Below, one piece after another: positions 16,858 to 25,242 of a stretch of DNA of 37,302 bases; position 1 is the stretch's first letter, and each line of letters opens with the position of its first letter. Source of the stretch: an uncultured Caryophanales bacterium. Lineage in GTDB: Bacteria > Bacillota_I > Bacilli_A > RF39 > UBA660. The stretch covers positions 1 through 37,302 of the forward strand of contig CAOJRT010000015.1 in assembly GCA_948442255.1 (NCBI GenBank), written 5' to 3'. Under the pieces are notes generated by a model that was given only the letters and a program-made list of their open reading frames with translations, ran no database searches and had not been told where the DNA came from. A program made the position numbers and the translations under genes.

Positions 16858-17988
16858 ATGAAAAAGCTTAAACTTAGAAAAAGCATCATCTTTCTTATTG
16901 TAATTCTTCTTTTATTTTCTTTTTGGTTACTAAAAAGAAATAGTGCTTCATCTTATAGTCTAGAATATAAAATAGAGAGCTATGATATTAGTGAGAATTA
17001 TGACAAGGAGAAAAAATCTTATTATTTTGAAATAAAAGAAAACAATTTAAAATATAACTTTATAAAAGAAACAAAATATATAAAAAAGAAAAAATTAATA
17101 AAATCAATAAGAAAAATAGAGGAGAACGATACAAGTTGTTTATTAGTTGAAAGTAATCTAAATATATATCCTATCTGTAGAAATAAAGAAGAACAGATAG
17201 ATTACCACTTAGTAAACAATTCTTTAAAAGAGGAATTAAAAGATTATTTTAAAGAAAAAGAAGCAGAGGAATCAGATTATAAGCAATATTTACTATATAA
17301 TCAAGAAGATAAAATAATAGTCTGGAATTACAAAGGATTTATTTACTTTGAGGAAGGAAATATAGAAGAATTCCCTGTTTTTAATAAGGACATTTATGAT
17401 ATCCCTCTTGCAACTAGAATCAATGAATATATCCTTATTCCTGATTATGAACAAGACTACTCTTTTAATAAAATCTATCGAATCAATTTAAAGAAAAAAA
17501 AGATTGATTCTTGGACTTTAAAAGAAAACATCTCCTTTGATAGTTACATTGTCGGAACAAATAATAAATCTATTTTCTTAGTAGATAACAAAAATAAAAT
17601 AGAATATGAACTAGCCCCACATAAAAAGAAAATTCGTATTGTTGGCTCCGAAAAGAAAAATGGTATAATCTTTAAAGAAGGAAAAGAAGAATCTATAAGT
17701 ATAATCAAACTAACAAGAGAAAAAGTAGAATTTCTATACAAGAATAATTACACATTTACACTTAATAATAAAAAACTTTATTTATCATATATGGATGCTT
17801 CAATTAAAGAACGTATCTCAGATAAAGAAGTTGATAAAATAATAAAGGTAGAGAACGAAGTGGTTTATTACTTAGTAAAAGATACTTTATACAAATTTAA
17901 TAAAGAGTATGGCGAAACCAAAGTAATAAAATATGCAGATTGGGAATTTCATCACGATAATTTAATCTTTTTTTATAACGAAATCTAA
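16858..17988 (+). CDS. Single-TM extracytoplasmic protein, unknown family
   Basis: 376 residues. Residues 7-24 form an N-terminal membrane anchor (RKSIIFLIVILLLFSFWLL) and no lipobox is seen. The rest is Lys/Glu/Tyr-rich with regularly spaced short strands (YLLYNQEDKIIVWNYKGFIYF; IYRINLKKKKIDSW; SIFLVDNKNKIEYEL), which could build a beta-propeller. I do not recognise a family. Two cysteines (near 85 and 103) might pair outside. Same operon as the PH-domain gene. Confidence 0.65.
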   Translation: MKKLKLRKSIIFLIVILLLFSFWLLKRNSASSYSLEYKIESYDISENYDKEKKSYYFEIKENNLKYNFIKETKYIKKKKLIKSIRKIEENDTSCLLVESNLNIYPICRNKEEQIDYHLVNNSLKEELKDYFKEKEAEESDYKQYLLYNQEDKIIVWNYKGFIYFEEGNIEEFPVFNKDIYDIPLATRINEYILIPDYEQDYSFNKIYRINLKKKKIDSWTLKENISFDSYIVGTNNKSIFLVDNKNKIEYELAPHKKKIRIVGSEKKNGIIFKEGKEESISIIKLTREKVEFLYKNNYTFTLNNKKLYLSYMDASIKERISDKEVDKIIKVENEVVYYLVKDTLYKFNKEYGETKVIKYADWEFHHDNLIFFYNEI

Positions 17989-18021
17989 ATTTTATCATAT
18001 CTTAATATTAGGAGTGATAAT

Positions 18022-18480
18022 ATGTACGATAAATACCTAATTAGACAAGGAGATACTTTGGATAGTATAGCAAAAAAATTTAATACGGAACCTAGTATGA
18101 TTATGGATTTAAACAACATGCCGTTTAGAGATTATTACAAAGAAGGCAGAGAAATTATAGTACCAGTAAATAAGGAAAAATACTTTGAATACTATACCAT
18201 TCAAAAAGGAGATACTTTATATGGTATAGCAAGACAATATAACATTAATCCAGAATTACTTGCTTTATTAAATGGGTTAAATAATAGTGATTATATATAT
18301 CCTAATCAAGAAATACTAATTCCTAAAAAAAATTATAGTTATTATGTAACTGCAGAAGGAGATACTCTTGATACAGTAGAAAAGAAATTTAATGTAAACA
18401 AAGACGAAATTGTGAGTCAAAATGAAACTATATACCTATTACCAGGACAATTAATTGTAAAAAGGAATAATAGAATATAA
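18022..18480 (+). CDS. Triple LysM-domain protein without signal peptide
   Basis: 152 residues made almost wholly of three LysM domains (about 4-48, 54-99, 105-149). Each starts with Y-x-I/T-x-x-G-D-T-L (YLIRQGDTLDSIAKKF, YTIQKGDTLYGIARQY, YVTAEGDTLDTVEKKF). LysM binds N-acetylglucosamine polymers such as peptidoglycan. There is no signal peptide or membrane segment, which is odd for a cell-wall binder; spore-coat morphogenetic LysM proteins such as SafA also lack one. The third domain is the most divergent. RBS is TAGGAGTGAT. A terminator follows directly. Confidence 0.85.
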   Translation: MYDKYLIRQGDTLDSIAKKFNTEPSMIMDLNNMPFRDYYKEGREIIVPVNKEKYFEYYTIQKGDTLYGIARQYNINPELLALLNGLNNSDYIYPNQEILIPKKNYSYYVTAEGDTLDTVEKKFNVNKDEIVSQNETIYLLPGQLIVKRNNRI

Positions 18481-18487
18481 GAATGTG

Positions 18488-18517
18488 AGAATATGAGAAA
18501 TCATATTCTTTATTTTT
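18488..18517 (+). terminator. Terminator after the LysM gene
   Basis: Perfect 9-bp stem AGAATATGA/TCATATTCT with a GAAA loop (18488-18509), then a T-rich run. It ends the 15888-18480 operon. Confidence 0.85.
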
Positions 18518-18518
18518 G

Positions 18519-18527
18519 TGATATAAT
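18519..18527 (+). promoter_or_regulatory. Extended -10 promoter of the large membrane protein gene
   Basis: TG-A-TATAAT with TATAAT at 18522-18527, 24 bases before the start at 18552. Confidence 0.6.
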
Positions 18528-18551
18528 AAAAAAAAGAATAGGAGGGATAGA

Positions 18552-20141
18552 ATGATTGTTAAAAAGCCTTATGGATTTTTGATTAAGCATTTTAAAATAA
18601 TCCATTTATTACTGATTGTTCCCATGCTTTATATTGCATTTAAATTCGGAGATATAGCTTCCTTTTTCCAATCCTATGTAAAAGCTAACTATAGTACCAT
18701 CGAAACAAATATAGCAGGTACCTATGTAACTGCATTTTCCTTCGGAGCCCTTCTTTTTTTAATACTGTCCAATGTCATTATCTTTTTCTTATTAAAGTCG
18801 AAAAAAAAGAATACTATATTATATACAATAAACATAGTTTATTATTTTATTCTTATTGTATTTGCCATGATTGCTTATGGTGTAATGGGTGGAATCGAAA
18901 TAGAAAGTACTTTTGATGCAACTATAATAAACTTCTTTAGAGATATTGCAAGAATGCTTGTTATACCAGGATATCTTTTGATAGTCATTAACTTGTGTGT
19001 CGGAGTAGGATTTAATTTACGAACTCTTCGTTTTGACAACCATGTCGATTTACGAGTAACAGAAGAAGACGAGGAAGAAATAGAATTAAAACTAGTGGGC
19101 GATAAATACAATACAAAAAAAAGTATAGTTCACATAGGAAGAGAACTAAAATATTACTTTTTAGAAAATAAATTTGTATTTTCTTGTATAGGTGCAGTCT
19201 TACTTGTATTTATTCTTTTTTCTATTTATATGAATCGTGAAGTGTATAATAAAAAATATAATTTGTATCAAGCCTTTGCCTTAGATACATTCACAATGAC
19301 TTTAAAAGAAAGCTATCTTTCCAATGTAGACTATTCAGGAAACGTTATTGATAAAGATACATACTTTTTAGCAGTAAAAATAGGTATTTATAACAAAAGT
19401 TTGAATGCCGAAACAATAGATAAATCTAATTTTAGAATCTTTATAGGTAATGATGTGATTTATCCAAATTATGAACGTAGTAATCGCTTTTTAGATATTG
19501 GTAATAATTACCAAGGAAATTCTATCTTTCCCCAAACAACAGATGATTATGTCCTAGTTTATGAATTAACTAAAGAGCAAGTAGGAAAAGCTTACCAGAT
19601 GAAAATATTAAGTGGGTTAAAACATGAACCAGGTAAACTAACCCCAACCTATAAAATTATAAATATAAAACCAACTAACTTATTAGAAAAAGAAACTATA
19701 TTAGAAGCTAAGCCAGGTTCTCTGTTATTATTAGATGACACTTTATTACTAAATACAACATATAAACTAAATAGCATAGAATTTAAAGACTATTACCAAT
19801 ATGAATATGAACAATGTACAGGAATAAAAAGCTGTACAATGGTAAAAACTTCAAAAGTACCTCAATCTGGAAATGTTTTAGTTGTAATTGAAGATGAAAT
19901 AGAATGGGATGAAGATACATCTTACTTTAAAAATACAAACAAAGATATTTACACCGACTTTGCTACATTAGAATATGTTTTTAATGGTAGAAAATATACA
20001 AACAGATTAAAAAGTACGACTGGTCAAAACTTAAAAGATAAAAAGTTTTATGAAGTGCCAAGTAATATCCAATATGCATCAAACATAAACTTAATTATGA
20101 CAATAAGAAATAAAGTAGTAAAAATACATATTAAAGACTAA
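18552..20141 (+). CDS. Multi-TM membrane protein with large extracytoplasmic domain
   Basis: 529 residues. Four hydrophobic segments lie in the first 155 residues (about 14-34, 56-82, 87-112, 135-155), then an acidic cytoplasmic stretch with EEDEEEIELKL (about 172-183). A fifth segment (about 215-237) leads into a roughly 290-residue domain outside the membrane. That domain has strand-rich sequence and one Cys pair (EQCTGIKSC), likely a disulfide. I do not recognise the family. The outer domain resembles DUF4352-like immunoglobulin-type domains in style (ITERATED statements about bound, native and stable states are not visible, so this is weak). Own promoter; stands alone. Confidence 0.65.
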   Translation: MIVKKPYGFLIKHFKIIHLLLIVPMLYIAFKFGDIASFFQSYVKANYSTIETNIAGTYVTAFSFGALLFLILSNVIIFFLLKSKKKNTILYTINIVYYFILIVFAMIAYGVMGGIEIESTFDATIINFFRDIARMLVIPGYLLIVINLCVGVGFNLRTLRFDNHVDLRVTEEDEEEIELKLVGDKYNTKKSIVHIGRELKYYFLENKFVFSCIGAVLLVFILFSIYMNREVYNKKYNLYQAFALDTFTMTLKESYLSNVDYSGNVIDKDTYFLAVKIGIYNKSLNAETIDKSNFRIFIGNDVIYPNYERSNRFLDIGNNYQGNSIFPQTTDDYVLVYELTKEQVGKAYQMKILSGLKHEPGKLTPTYKIINIKPTNLLEKETILEAKPGSLLLLDDTLLLNTTYKLNSIEFKDYYQYEYEQCTGIKSCTMVKTSKVPQSGNVLVVIEDEIEWDEDTSYFKNTNKDIYTDFATLEYVFNGRKYTNRLKSTTGQNLKDKKFYEVPSNIQYASNINLIMTIRNKVVKIHIKD

Positions 20142-20146
20142 TCATA

Positions 20147-20175
20147 TTGACATTTAATAGGACTTGGTATAAAAT
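20147..20175 (+). promoter_or_regulatory. Promoter of tRNA-Cys
   Basis: TTGACA (20147-20152), 17 bases, TAAAAT (20170-20175). It lies 30 bases before the tRNA. A perfect 7-bp hairpin (ACATGTC/GACATGT, 20180-20199) fills the short 5' leader. Confidence 0.75.
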
Positions 20176-20204
20176 GAAGACATGTCAAAAAAGACATGTT
20201 ATAT

Positions 20205-20278
20205 GGGTCTATAGCCAAGTGGTAAGGCGTGGGACTGCAACTCCCTGATCGTTGGTTCAAATCCGACTAGGCCCTCCA
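20205..20278 (+). tRNA. tRNA-Cys (anticodon GCA)
   Basis: A 74-base cloverleaf with encoded CCA. The acceptor arm GGGTCTA pairs with TAGGCCC (one T.G), the anticodon loop CTGCAAC gives GCA, the T-loop is GGTTCAAATCC, and discriminator T is followed by CCA. It has its own promoter and terminator. The mobile region begins shortly after it, but no repeat of its 3' end is found further along the window. Confidence 0.95.
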
Positions 20279-20288
20279 TTTGAAAACA

Positions 20289-20320
20289 ACTTACGAACCA
20301 ATATGGTATCGTGAGTTTTT
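20289..20320 (+). terminator. Terminator of tRNA-Cys
   Basis: ACTTACGA (20289-20296) pairs with TCGTGAGT (20309-20316), one G.U, followed by TTTTT. Confidence 0.7.
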
Positions 20321-20370
20321 AATTTTATATAAAACTTAAAGTTCTCTTTCTAGGAAGGAGGACTTTTTTG

Positions 20371-20655
20371 ATGTTGGAATTTAAAACTATGGAAACATTA
20401 AATCCAAATACTGAAATCTTGGAGGCTATCAAAAATTACACTTACAAAGTTAAGAAAGGAACAGTTAAGCACTTATTACATACTAATTTACAAGTTATAG
20501 AGCCTACAGAGTATCAAATTACATATCCTGCTACTCTTACAATTTTAGAATATAAAGTTAATGAAATATCTAATAAGCCATTTTACATTAAAGAACATAA
20601 TCAAAAATATAATCTCAAAGAAATTATCCAAATTTTAAAGAAAATTAAAATTTAG
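20371..20655 (+). CDS. Small unknown protein upstream of a serine recombinase
   Basis: 94 residues from ATG at 20371, with AGGAGG at 20356-20361; an in-frame TTG at 20368 is also possible. No recognised domain, and the protein is Lys/Ile-rich with a single basic helix at the end. Small genes at this position before large serine recombinases often encode accessory or directionality factors, but no similarity is visible to support that here. Confidence 0.6.
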   Translation: MLEFKTMETLNPNTEILEAIKNYTYKVKKGTVKHLLHTNLQVIEPTEYQITYPATLTILEYKVNEISNKPFYIKEHNQKYNLKEIIQILKKIKI

Positions 20656-20687
20656 ACTTCACTTTTTCCGTTTTAGTGAGGAAACAT

Positions 20688-20777
20688 ATGGGAGGACATT
20701 TTTACAAATTCTTAAGTTTACTGTTTGCTATTTTGTCTTTCAGTGAGGAAACAAGTGAGGAGATGATTATTTTATGA
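20688..20777 (+). CDS. 29-residue hydrophobic micropeptide overlapping the recombinase start
   Basis: ATG at 20688 follows AGTGAGGAAACA and opens a 29-codon frame whose TGA overlaps the recombinase ATG as ATGA (20774-20777). The peptide begins MGGHFYKFLSLLFAIL and ends in an acidic stretch: a hydrophobic helix followed by Glu/Ser. The same 12 bases AGTGAGGAAACA recur at 20742-20753 inside the frame, just before the recombinase ribosome site. Overlap and spacing imply translational coupling. It may be only a coupling device or a real membrane micropeptide. Confidence 0.5.
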   Translation: MGGHFYKFLSLLFAILSFSEETSEEMIIL

Positions 20778-22563
20778 GATGTGCAGTATATGTAAGAGTT
20801 AGTACAGACGACCAAAGAGATAATGGTTATTCTATTGATTCACAACTTCGTATGATTAAAGAATATTGTGAGAAAAACGATTATAGTATTGTTGATGTTT
20901 ATAATGACGCAGGCCATTCTGGAAAGGATTTAATGCGACCAGAAATGCAAAGATTACTTGCTGATATTAAATCTAAAAAGATTGATAAGTTGATCGCTAT
21001 TAAAGTAGATAGACTTACAAGAAATAACTATGATGGATTTTGGCTTTTAAATTATTGTGAAGAACACGATGTTAAAATAGAACTTATTTTAGAGCCTTAT
21101 GATGTATCTACTGCTAATGGTGAAATGATATTTGGTATGAATTTAGTATTCGGTCAAAGAGAAAGAAAAGAAATTGGTGCAAGAACAAAGCGTGCTATGG
21201 AAGAAATGGCACTAGAGCATATCCACCCTAGTGAAGCACCCTATGGCTATATTAGAAATAAAGATACAGGACATTTAGAAATAGAGCCAATAGAAGCCCA
21301 AGTTGTTAAAGAAATATTTAAACTTTGCCAAGAAGGACATTCTACTAGAGGTATTGCTACTATTATGGAAAATAATAATGCTTATTTAAAAACAGGAAAA
21401 TGGCGAAGTGACAGAGTTTATAAAATACTTACGAATTCCATTTATATTGGCATATTTGAATATGGAAAATACAAAAGAAAACAACAGGATATTTTAAGGG
21501 TTAAGGCTATTGTGAGCCAATTATTGATGAAGTTACTTGGAATGCCACTAGAAATGTATTAGTGAAAAACAAGCACTCAAACTATGGAGAGTTTATCCAT
21601 TTGTTTTCTGGATTAGTAAAATGTCCGATATGTGGTAGTATTATGGCTTCTTCTGAATCTTTTAAATATCCTAATGGAAAACAAAAAATTTATTACCATT
21701 TAAGATGTAAAAATCATAATTGTAGTGGCTTTGGACTCCATTATAATACTGAAAAAATAGAAGTTAAATTAAGACGAGTTTTAGAAGAATTAACTATCTT
21801 TATGATGGTAACAGATAACGAAATTATTACTTGTAATTCTACAAAAAGTAATGATGTAAAAGAAATTGAAAAAGCGATTGAAAAGTTAAAAGTACAAGAA
21901 AAAAGATTAGTTGATTTATATTTAAGTTCTACATTAGATGTTGAGACAATTAACCACAAAAACGATGTTATCAAAAAAGAAATTGAAAAACTAAACAAAA
22001 AGAAAATAATTCTTGATCCAGATAATGAATCTAAAGAATACACAACAGAGCTTGTTAAAAAACTAGATTGTAAAAAGGAAGATGACAAACTGGTATTTAA
22101 AAATGTTAAGATGTTGGACTTCACTTTTTTCTACAATTTACTATCAAGAGAAGCCAAACGAGATATGATCCATAGACTTATATCTGGGATAGAAATTACT
22201 AGAGATGATAACTATAACATTGATATTAAATACATAAAATTTACTGATGAATTTATCACCAAAAGCAGTACAGAATTTATCAAATATTTATATATTCTTC
22301 TAAAAAATGATACTGTTGGTATTAAATATCTAAATGGAATAACTGAAGAAGAATTAGAAATTAAGAAAAAAGATTATGATGTTTTATCCATTCTAAAAAT
22401 GACAAATAATGAATATTTGAGTGAATTTGTTGATGATTTTTTTGCCAAAGCCCATAGTCATTTCTATGTAGATGGTATAATTGGCAGTCCCTATTTTGAG
22501 GGGAATGTTTCTAAAGATTTTCTATTATTAGTGCCTAAAAAAGAAGTAGTCAAAACAAATTAA
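20774..22563 (+). pseudogene. Large serine recombinase 1, frameshifted
   Basis: Frame one (20774-21562) holds the resolvase catalytic domain (YVRVSTDDQ with nucleophile Ser10, DRLTRN, the E-helix RKEIGARTKRAMEE) and most of the recombinase domain (APYGYIRN, then LTNSIYIGIFEYG). It then runs out of frame near 21509. The continuing frame restores the expected CEPIIDEVTWNATRN sequence, then the zinc ribbon (CPICGSIM ... CKNHNC) and coiled coil up to 22563. Inserting one base in the codon at about 21510 restores a single protein of about 597 residues. The break is not in a homopolymer. As read, the protein would lose its zinc ribbon and coiled-coil, which these recombinases need for synapsis control, so it is probably inactive. 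Confidence 0.85.
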
Positions 22564-22581
22564 AAATGAAAGGAGTTATCA

Positions 22582-22824
22582 ATGAAACAATTAACGAAAG
22601 AAAATATTCTAAAGAATCAAGTAAATACTATAGAACAATTTAAAGTACTTGACTATCTAAAAAAAACAATTATCTATTGGCGAGTTTGAGTATATTTAAT
22701 TGATAGATTTACTATTAAAGTTGTAGATAAAAACAAAGAACAAGGTTATTTTTAATACAATTCTAAAACAAAATCAGTGGATTTTTGCGAGAAAAATACT
22801 AAAAATAAAGAAGTGGAAAGATGA
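22582..22824 (+). pseudogene. Decayed small element protein
   Basis: ATG at 22582 follows AAAGGAG and reads about 35 codons (MKQLTKENILKNQ ... QFKVLDYLKK), then shifts frame at an A8 run. The restored frame continues IGEFEYI-stop-LIDRFTIKVVDKNKEQGYF-stop-YNSKTKSVDF up to 22824. One frameshift and two in-frame stops make this clearly dead. It looks like a small element protein commonly placed between recombinase and TnpV genes; I cannot name the family with certainty. Confidence 0.6.
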
Positions 22825-22828
22825 AAAA

Positions 22829-23182
22829 ATGGAATTAAATTATACAAAAATTGGCGATTATTTATTACCAAATTTAACAATAGAAAAACAAAATAACGAA
22901 AGAATTAATAAGTATGGTTATTTAAGATTACACTATCTAAAAGTTAATGATACAGCATTATATACAACACTTTTAATGAAAAATAAACTAACTAATCATC
23001 TTGTTTCAGTTAGTATCGAAGCAGAAAATAGATTAAATATTTTAATGAAACAATACAAAAATTATGATGGATTACTGTCTGAAAAAAGCAAAATAGATAA
23101 CCAAATTGAATGGGTAAAACTAATGAATAATTATAAAAATATGACTGAAGAAATTATTTTAAATGAACTAATTTATGTATGA
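22829..23182 (+). CDS. TnpV family transposon-encoded protein
   Basis: 117 residues. The start MELNYTKIGDYLLPNLTI and the core KYGYLRLHYLKVNDTALYTTLLMKNKLTNHL are typical of TnpV, a small protein of Tn4451-like and related clostridial mobilizable transposons. Its biochemical role is not established. The C-terminal helix (EAENRLNILMKQ) is also typical. It starts 4 bases after the decayed frame upstream. No obvious strong ribosome site except GTGGAAAG. Confidence 0.8.
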   Translation: MELNYTKIGDYLLPNLTIEKQNNERINKYGYLRLHYLKVNDTALYTTLLMKNKLTNHLVSVSIEAENRLNILMKQYKNYDGLLSEKSKIDNQIEWVKLMNNYKNMTEEIILNELIYV

Positions 23183-23186
23183 AAAT

Positions 23187-23212
23187 AGGACTGTAAAACA
23201 AGCAGTCCTTTA
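23187..23212 (+). terminator. Hairpin after TnpV
   Basis: AGGACTG (23187-23193) pairs with CAGTCCT (23203-23209). The T-run is short (TTTA), so termination may be weak. Confidence 0.5.
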
Positions 23213-23234
23213 TGATTTAGCCTTAAAATTGTGT

Positions 23235-23318
23235 GAGGATAAACTAGAATTTATGTCCTAGCCAGCACTGAAAACCTACTCCCGCATGTTTTCGATTTAT
23301 GGAAAATCCCATATCCTC
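23235..23318 (+). other. Structured region before the MobC remnant (possible oriT or leader RNA)
   Basis: A perfect 7-bp outer stem (GAGGATA 23235-23241 with TATCCTC 23312-23318) encloses a second helix (GGATAAA with TTTATGTCC, 23237-23257) and a GC-richer core around CTACTCCCGCATG. It lies just before a ribosome site and MobC-like coding, where oriT is often found in mobilizable elements. It could instead be an RNA leader. Confidence 0.4.
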
Positions 23319-23342
23319 AAAATTAGAAAGGAAAAGTAAAAA

Positions 23343-23498
23343 ATAAGAGCAAGAAATCTAAAAATCAATGTTTATTTAAACGAATCAGAGAAGAAAATGT
23401 TAGAAGAAAAATCTAATAAAGCCGGACTGTCGCAGTCTGAATTTATTACTAAACAAATTCAGAATATTAATGGCATAAGAAAGAAACTTCAGAATTAA
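23343..23498 (+). pseudogene. MobC-like relaxosome protein remnant
   Basis: The open stretch reads ARNLKINVYLNESEKKMLEEKS, then AGLSQSEFITKQIQ: the ribbon-helix-helix start of MobC accessory proteins that bind oriT. It has no usable start codon (a TAA lies upstream in frame at 23337) and stops after about 50 residues, against about 110-130 for full MobC. No matching relaxase follows, so this is the leftover of a lost mobilization module. Confidence 0.65.
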
Positions 23499-23503
23499 AA
23501 AAA

Positions 23504-23536
23504 GGCAATGTAAGATTGGAGTACATTGCTTTTTTA
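23504..23536. terminator. Bidirectional terminator
   Basis: Perfect 8-bp stem GCAATGTA/TACATTGC (23505-23529) flanked by A7 on the left and T7 on the right, so it can stop both the + strand MobC remnant and the - strand kinase-methyltransferase gene. Confidence 0.85.
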
Positions 23537-23598
23537 TAGAATCATATAATCTATAATATTTAATAGTTTTTTCATCTAAAGTTTCAGTTGAGTCAAAA

Positions 23599-25224
23599 CT
23601 ATCCTTTCTGTACCATGATTTTATATAATATTTTAGGTTTCGAATATTCTTCTTCATTTCTAGTCATAGGCACTTCTTCTGTTTTAATTGTACCAATTAT
23701 TCCAAAATATTTATTGATATCTTCTGAATCAAAAAATCTCTTTGTATAATCTCCTTCAAAATAAAAGTTTTTTTCTAGTTCTTTACCAACACCAGCTCCA
23801 AAATTAAAATCATTAACAGAGGCAACTCTTGATAGTAATATCCCATCATTTTTTAAAATTCTTTTAATCTCATTCATTATATGTATAGTTGTATTGTTAT
23901 CAAAATAATGTAAAGATAAATCTGCAATAACTAATGAATATGCATTATCATCAATAGGAAATTTTTCCATCATATCTAAATATTTAATTTTGCTATTTGG
24001 AATATTATCTTTAACACTTTTTAATGCCTCTTTTGAAAAATCACAAGATAAAACTTTATAACCTCTTTCTACCAAATAAAGAGTATCTGCGCCTGTTCCA
24101 CAACCCAAATCAAGTATTTCGTTATCTTTGTTATTTTCTAAAATATTACTATATTCATCTAGCCATAAATCATACACTTGAACATTACTTCTCTTTTTTG
24201 ACCAATTATCCCACATTTCTATATATCCATTGTTATTTTTTTGTATAATACTTTCCCAAAAATCTGGTGTACTAAAACTTAACCCTTTTTCACTTTCTCT
24301 TAGCCAAAATTCATCCTCTTCTGATATTTTTCCAAGACTACTCAAATAGCTAATTTGTAATATTCCCATTGCATTTGCAAGATCATAGAATAGTGGAAAA
24401 CACTCTAACTCATATTCTGTTAATTTATTATATTTTTGATATTCATCCATTATCATTCTTGTACTTTGTATTGTCTTAGCTTTATTATTTGGATTTAAAC
24501 ATAAATTACAAGATGTTACTGCCAAATCAACAATTCTAGGTAAATAATTTGATACTGCGAAATCAATAATCCATAACTTGCCATTATTGTCTTTCATAAC
24601 ATTTGAACTAATAATATCCCCGTGTACAAAACTTGTTGGCAAATTATCTAATTTAATATTCTTTAGTCTTTTTGTTAAACTTTCAAAAATATTATTATAT
24701 TTGTTATCTAAATACTTTCCTTTTTCTTCATATTCTTTAATGAAATTCGTTATAGTCCATTTATCATAAATAAAATTTGATTCTAATTTAGCATTATGTA
24801 TCTGTGCCATTTGAGAAATAATATTTTTTATTTCCTTTTTGGATGGTATTTCATTTAAATCATAAAAACTTTTACCATCTACATATTCAAATACACATAA
24901 TCTAAAATTAACATTATCTAATTTTATCTCACATAAATATGTCTTATCGCATTCATATACTTTTGGAGTATTTATTTTGAGTGTATTTGCTAATTTTATT
25001 CTATCAATATACATATTTACATCTTCAATAGTTCTATCTTTATTAAATACTTTTACACAATATTTCCCTTTATTGGTTATTAATATAAAATTAAAATCTT
25101 CATACCCAACTAAAATCATTTCTTCAGATAAGAATTTCCCTAAACTATATTTTTGACATACTATTTTTGCTAATTTGGATAAATCGGTTTTAAGATTTAT
25201 TCGCTCATAAAACTCTTTTAACAT
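23599..25224 (-). CDS. APH/choline-kinase-like and SAM-methyltransferase fusion
   Basis: 541 residues. The N-terminal half (about 1-310) is an aminoglycoside-phosphotransferase-fold kinase: KYCVKVF (ATP-binding Lys58), FVHGDIISSNVM (catalytic Asp203, metal Asn208) and WIIDFAVS (metal Asp221, in place of the usual DFG/DWE). The C-terminal half (about 330-541) is a class I methyltransferase with motif I EILDLGCGTGAD (371-380) and VLSCDFS, LVIADLSLHYF. So one protein could phosphorylate and methylate, perhaps on the same small molecule. ATG at 25224 follows AAGGAGG. Promoter shared with the DUF5677 gene 18 bases upstream. A self-protection or antibiotic-modifying role is inference; it could equally serve metabolite synthesis. 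Confidence 0.85.
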   Translation of the reverse strand: MLKEFYERINLKTDLSKLAKIVCQKYSLGKFLSEEMILVGYEDFNFILITNKGKYCVKVFNKDRTIEDVNMYIDRIKLANTLKINTPKVYECDKTYLCEIKLDNVNFRLCVFEYVDGKSFYDLNEIPSKKEIKNIISQMAQIHNAKLESNFIYDKWTITNFIKEYEEKGKYLDNKYNNIFESLTKRLKNIKLDNLPTSFVHGDIISSNVMKDNNGKLWIIDFAVSNYLPRIVDLAVTSCNLCLNPNNKAKTIQSTRMIMDEYQKYNKLTEYELECFPLFYDLANAMGILQISYLSSLGKISEEDEFWLRESEKGLSFSTPDFWESIIQKNNNGYIEMWDNWSKKRSNVQVYDLWLDEYSNILENNKDNEILDLGCGTGADTLYLVERGYKVLSCDFSKEALKSVKDNIPNSKIKYLDMMEKFPIDDNAYSLVIADLSLHYFDNNTTIHIMNEIKRILKNDGILLSRVASVNDFNFGAGVGKELEKNFYFEGDYTKRFFDSEDINKYFGIIGTIKTEEVPMTRNEEEYSKPKILYKIMVQKG

Positions 25225-25242
25225 AATTACAACCTCCTTATT

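Noticed and set aside
20205-20278. tRNA-Cys as attachment site of the accessory region
   Set aside because: No second copy of the tRNA 3' end is present further along the window, and the recombinases are serine type, which seldom use tRNA genes. The right end may lie outside the window, so this is not excluded, only unsupported.
22582-22824. Programmed frameshift at A8 as a functional recoding site
   Set aside because: Two additional in-frame stop codons follow in the restored frame, so the gene is decayed whatever happens at the A-run.
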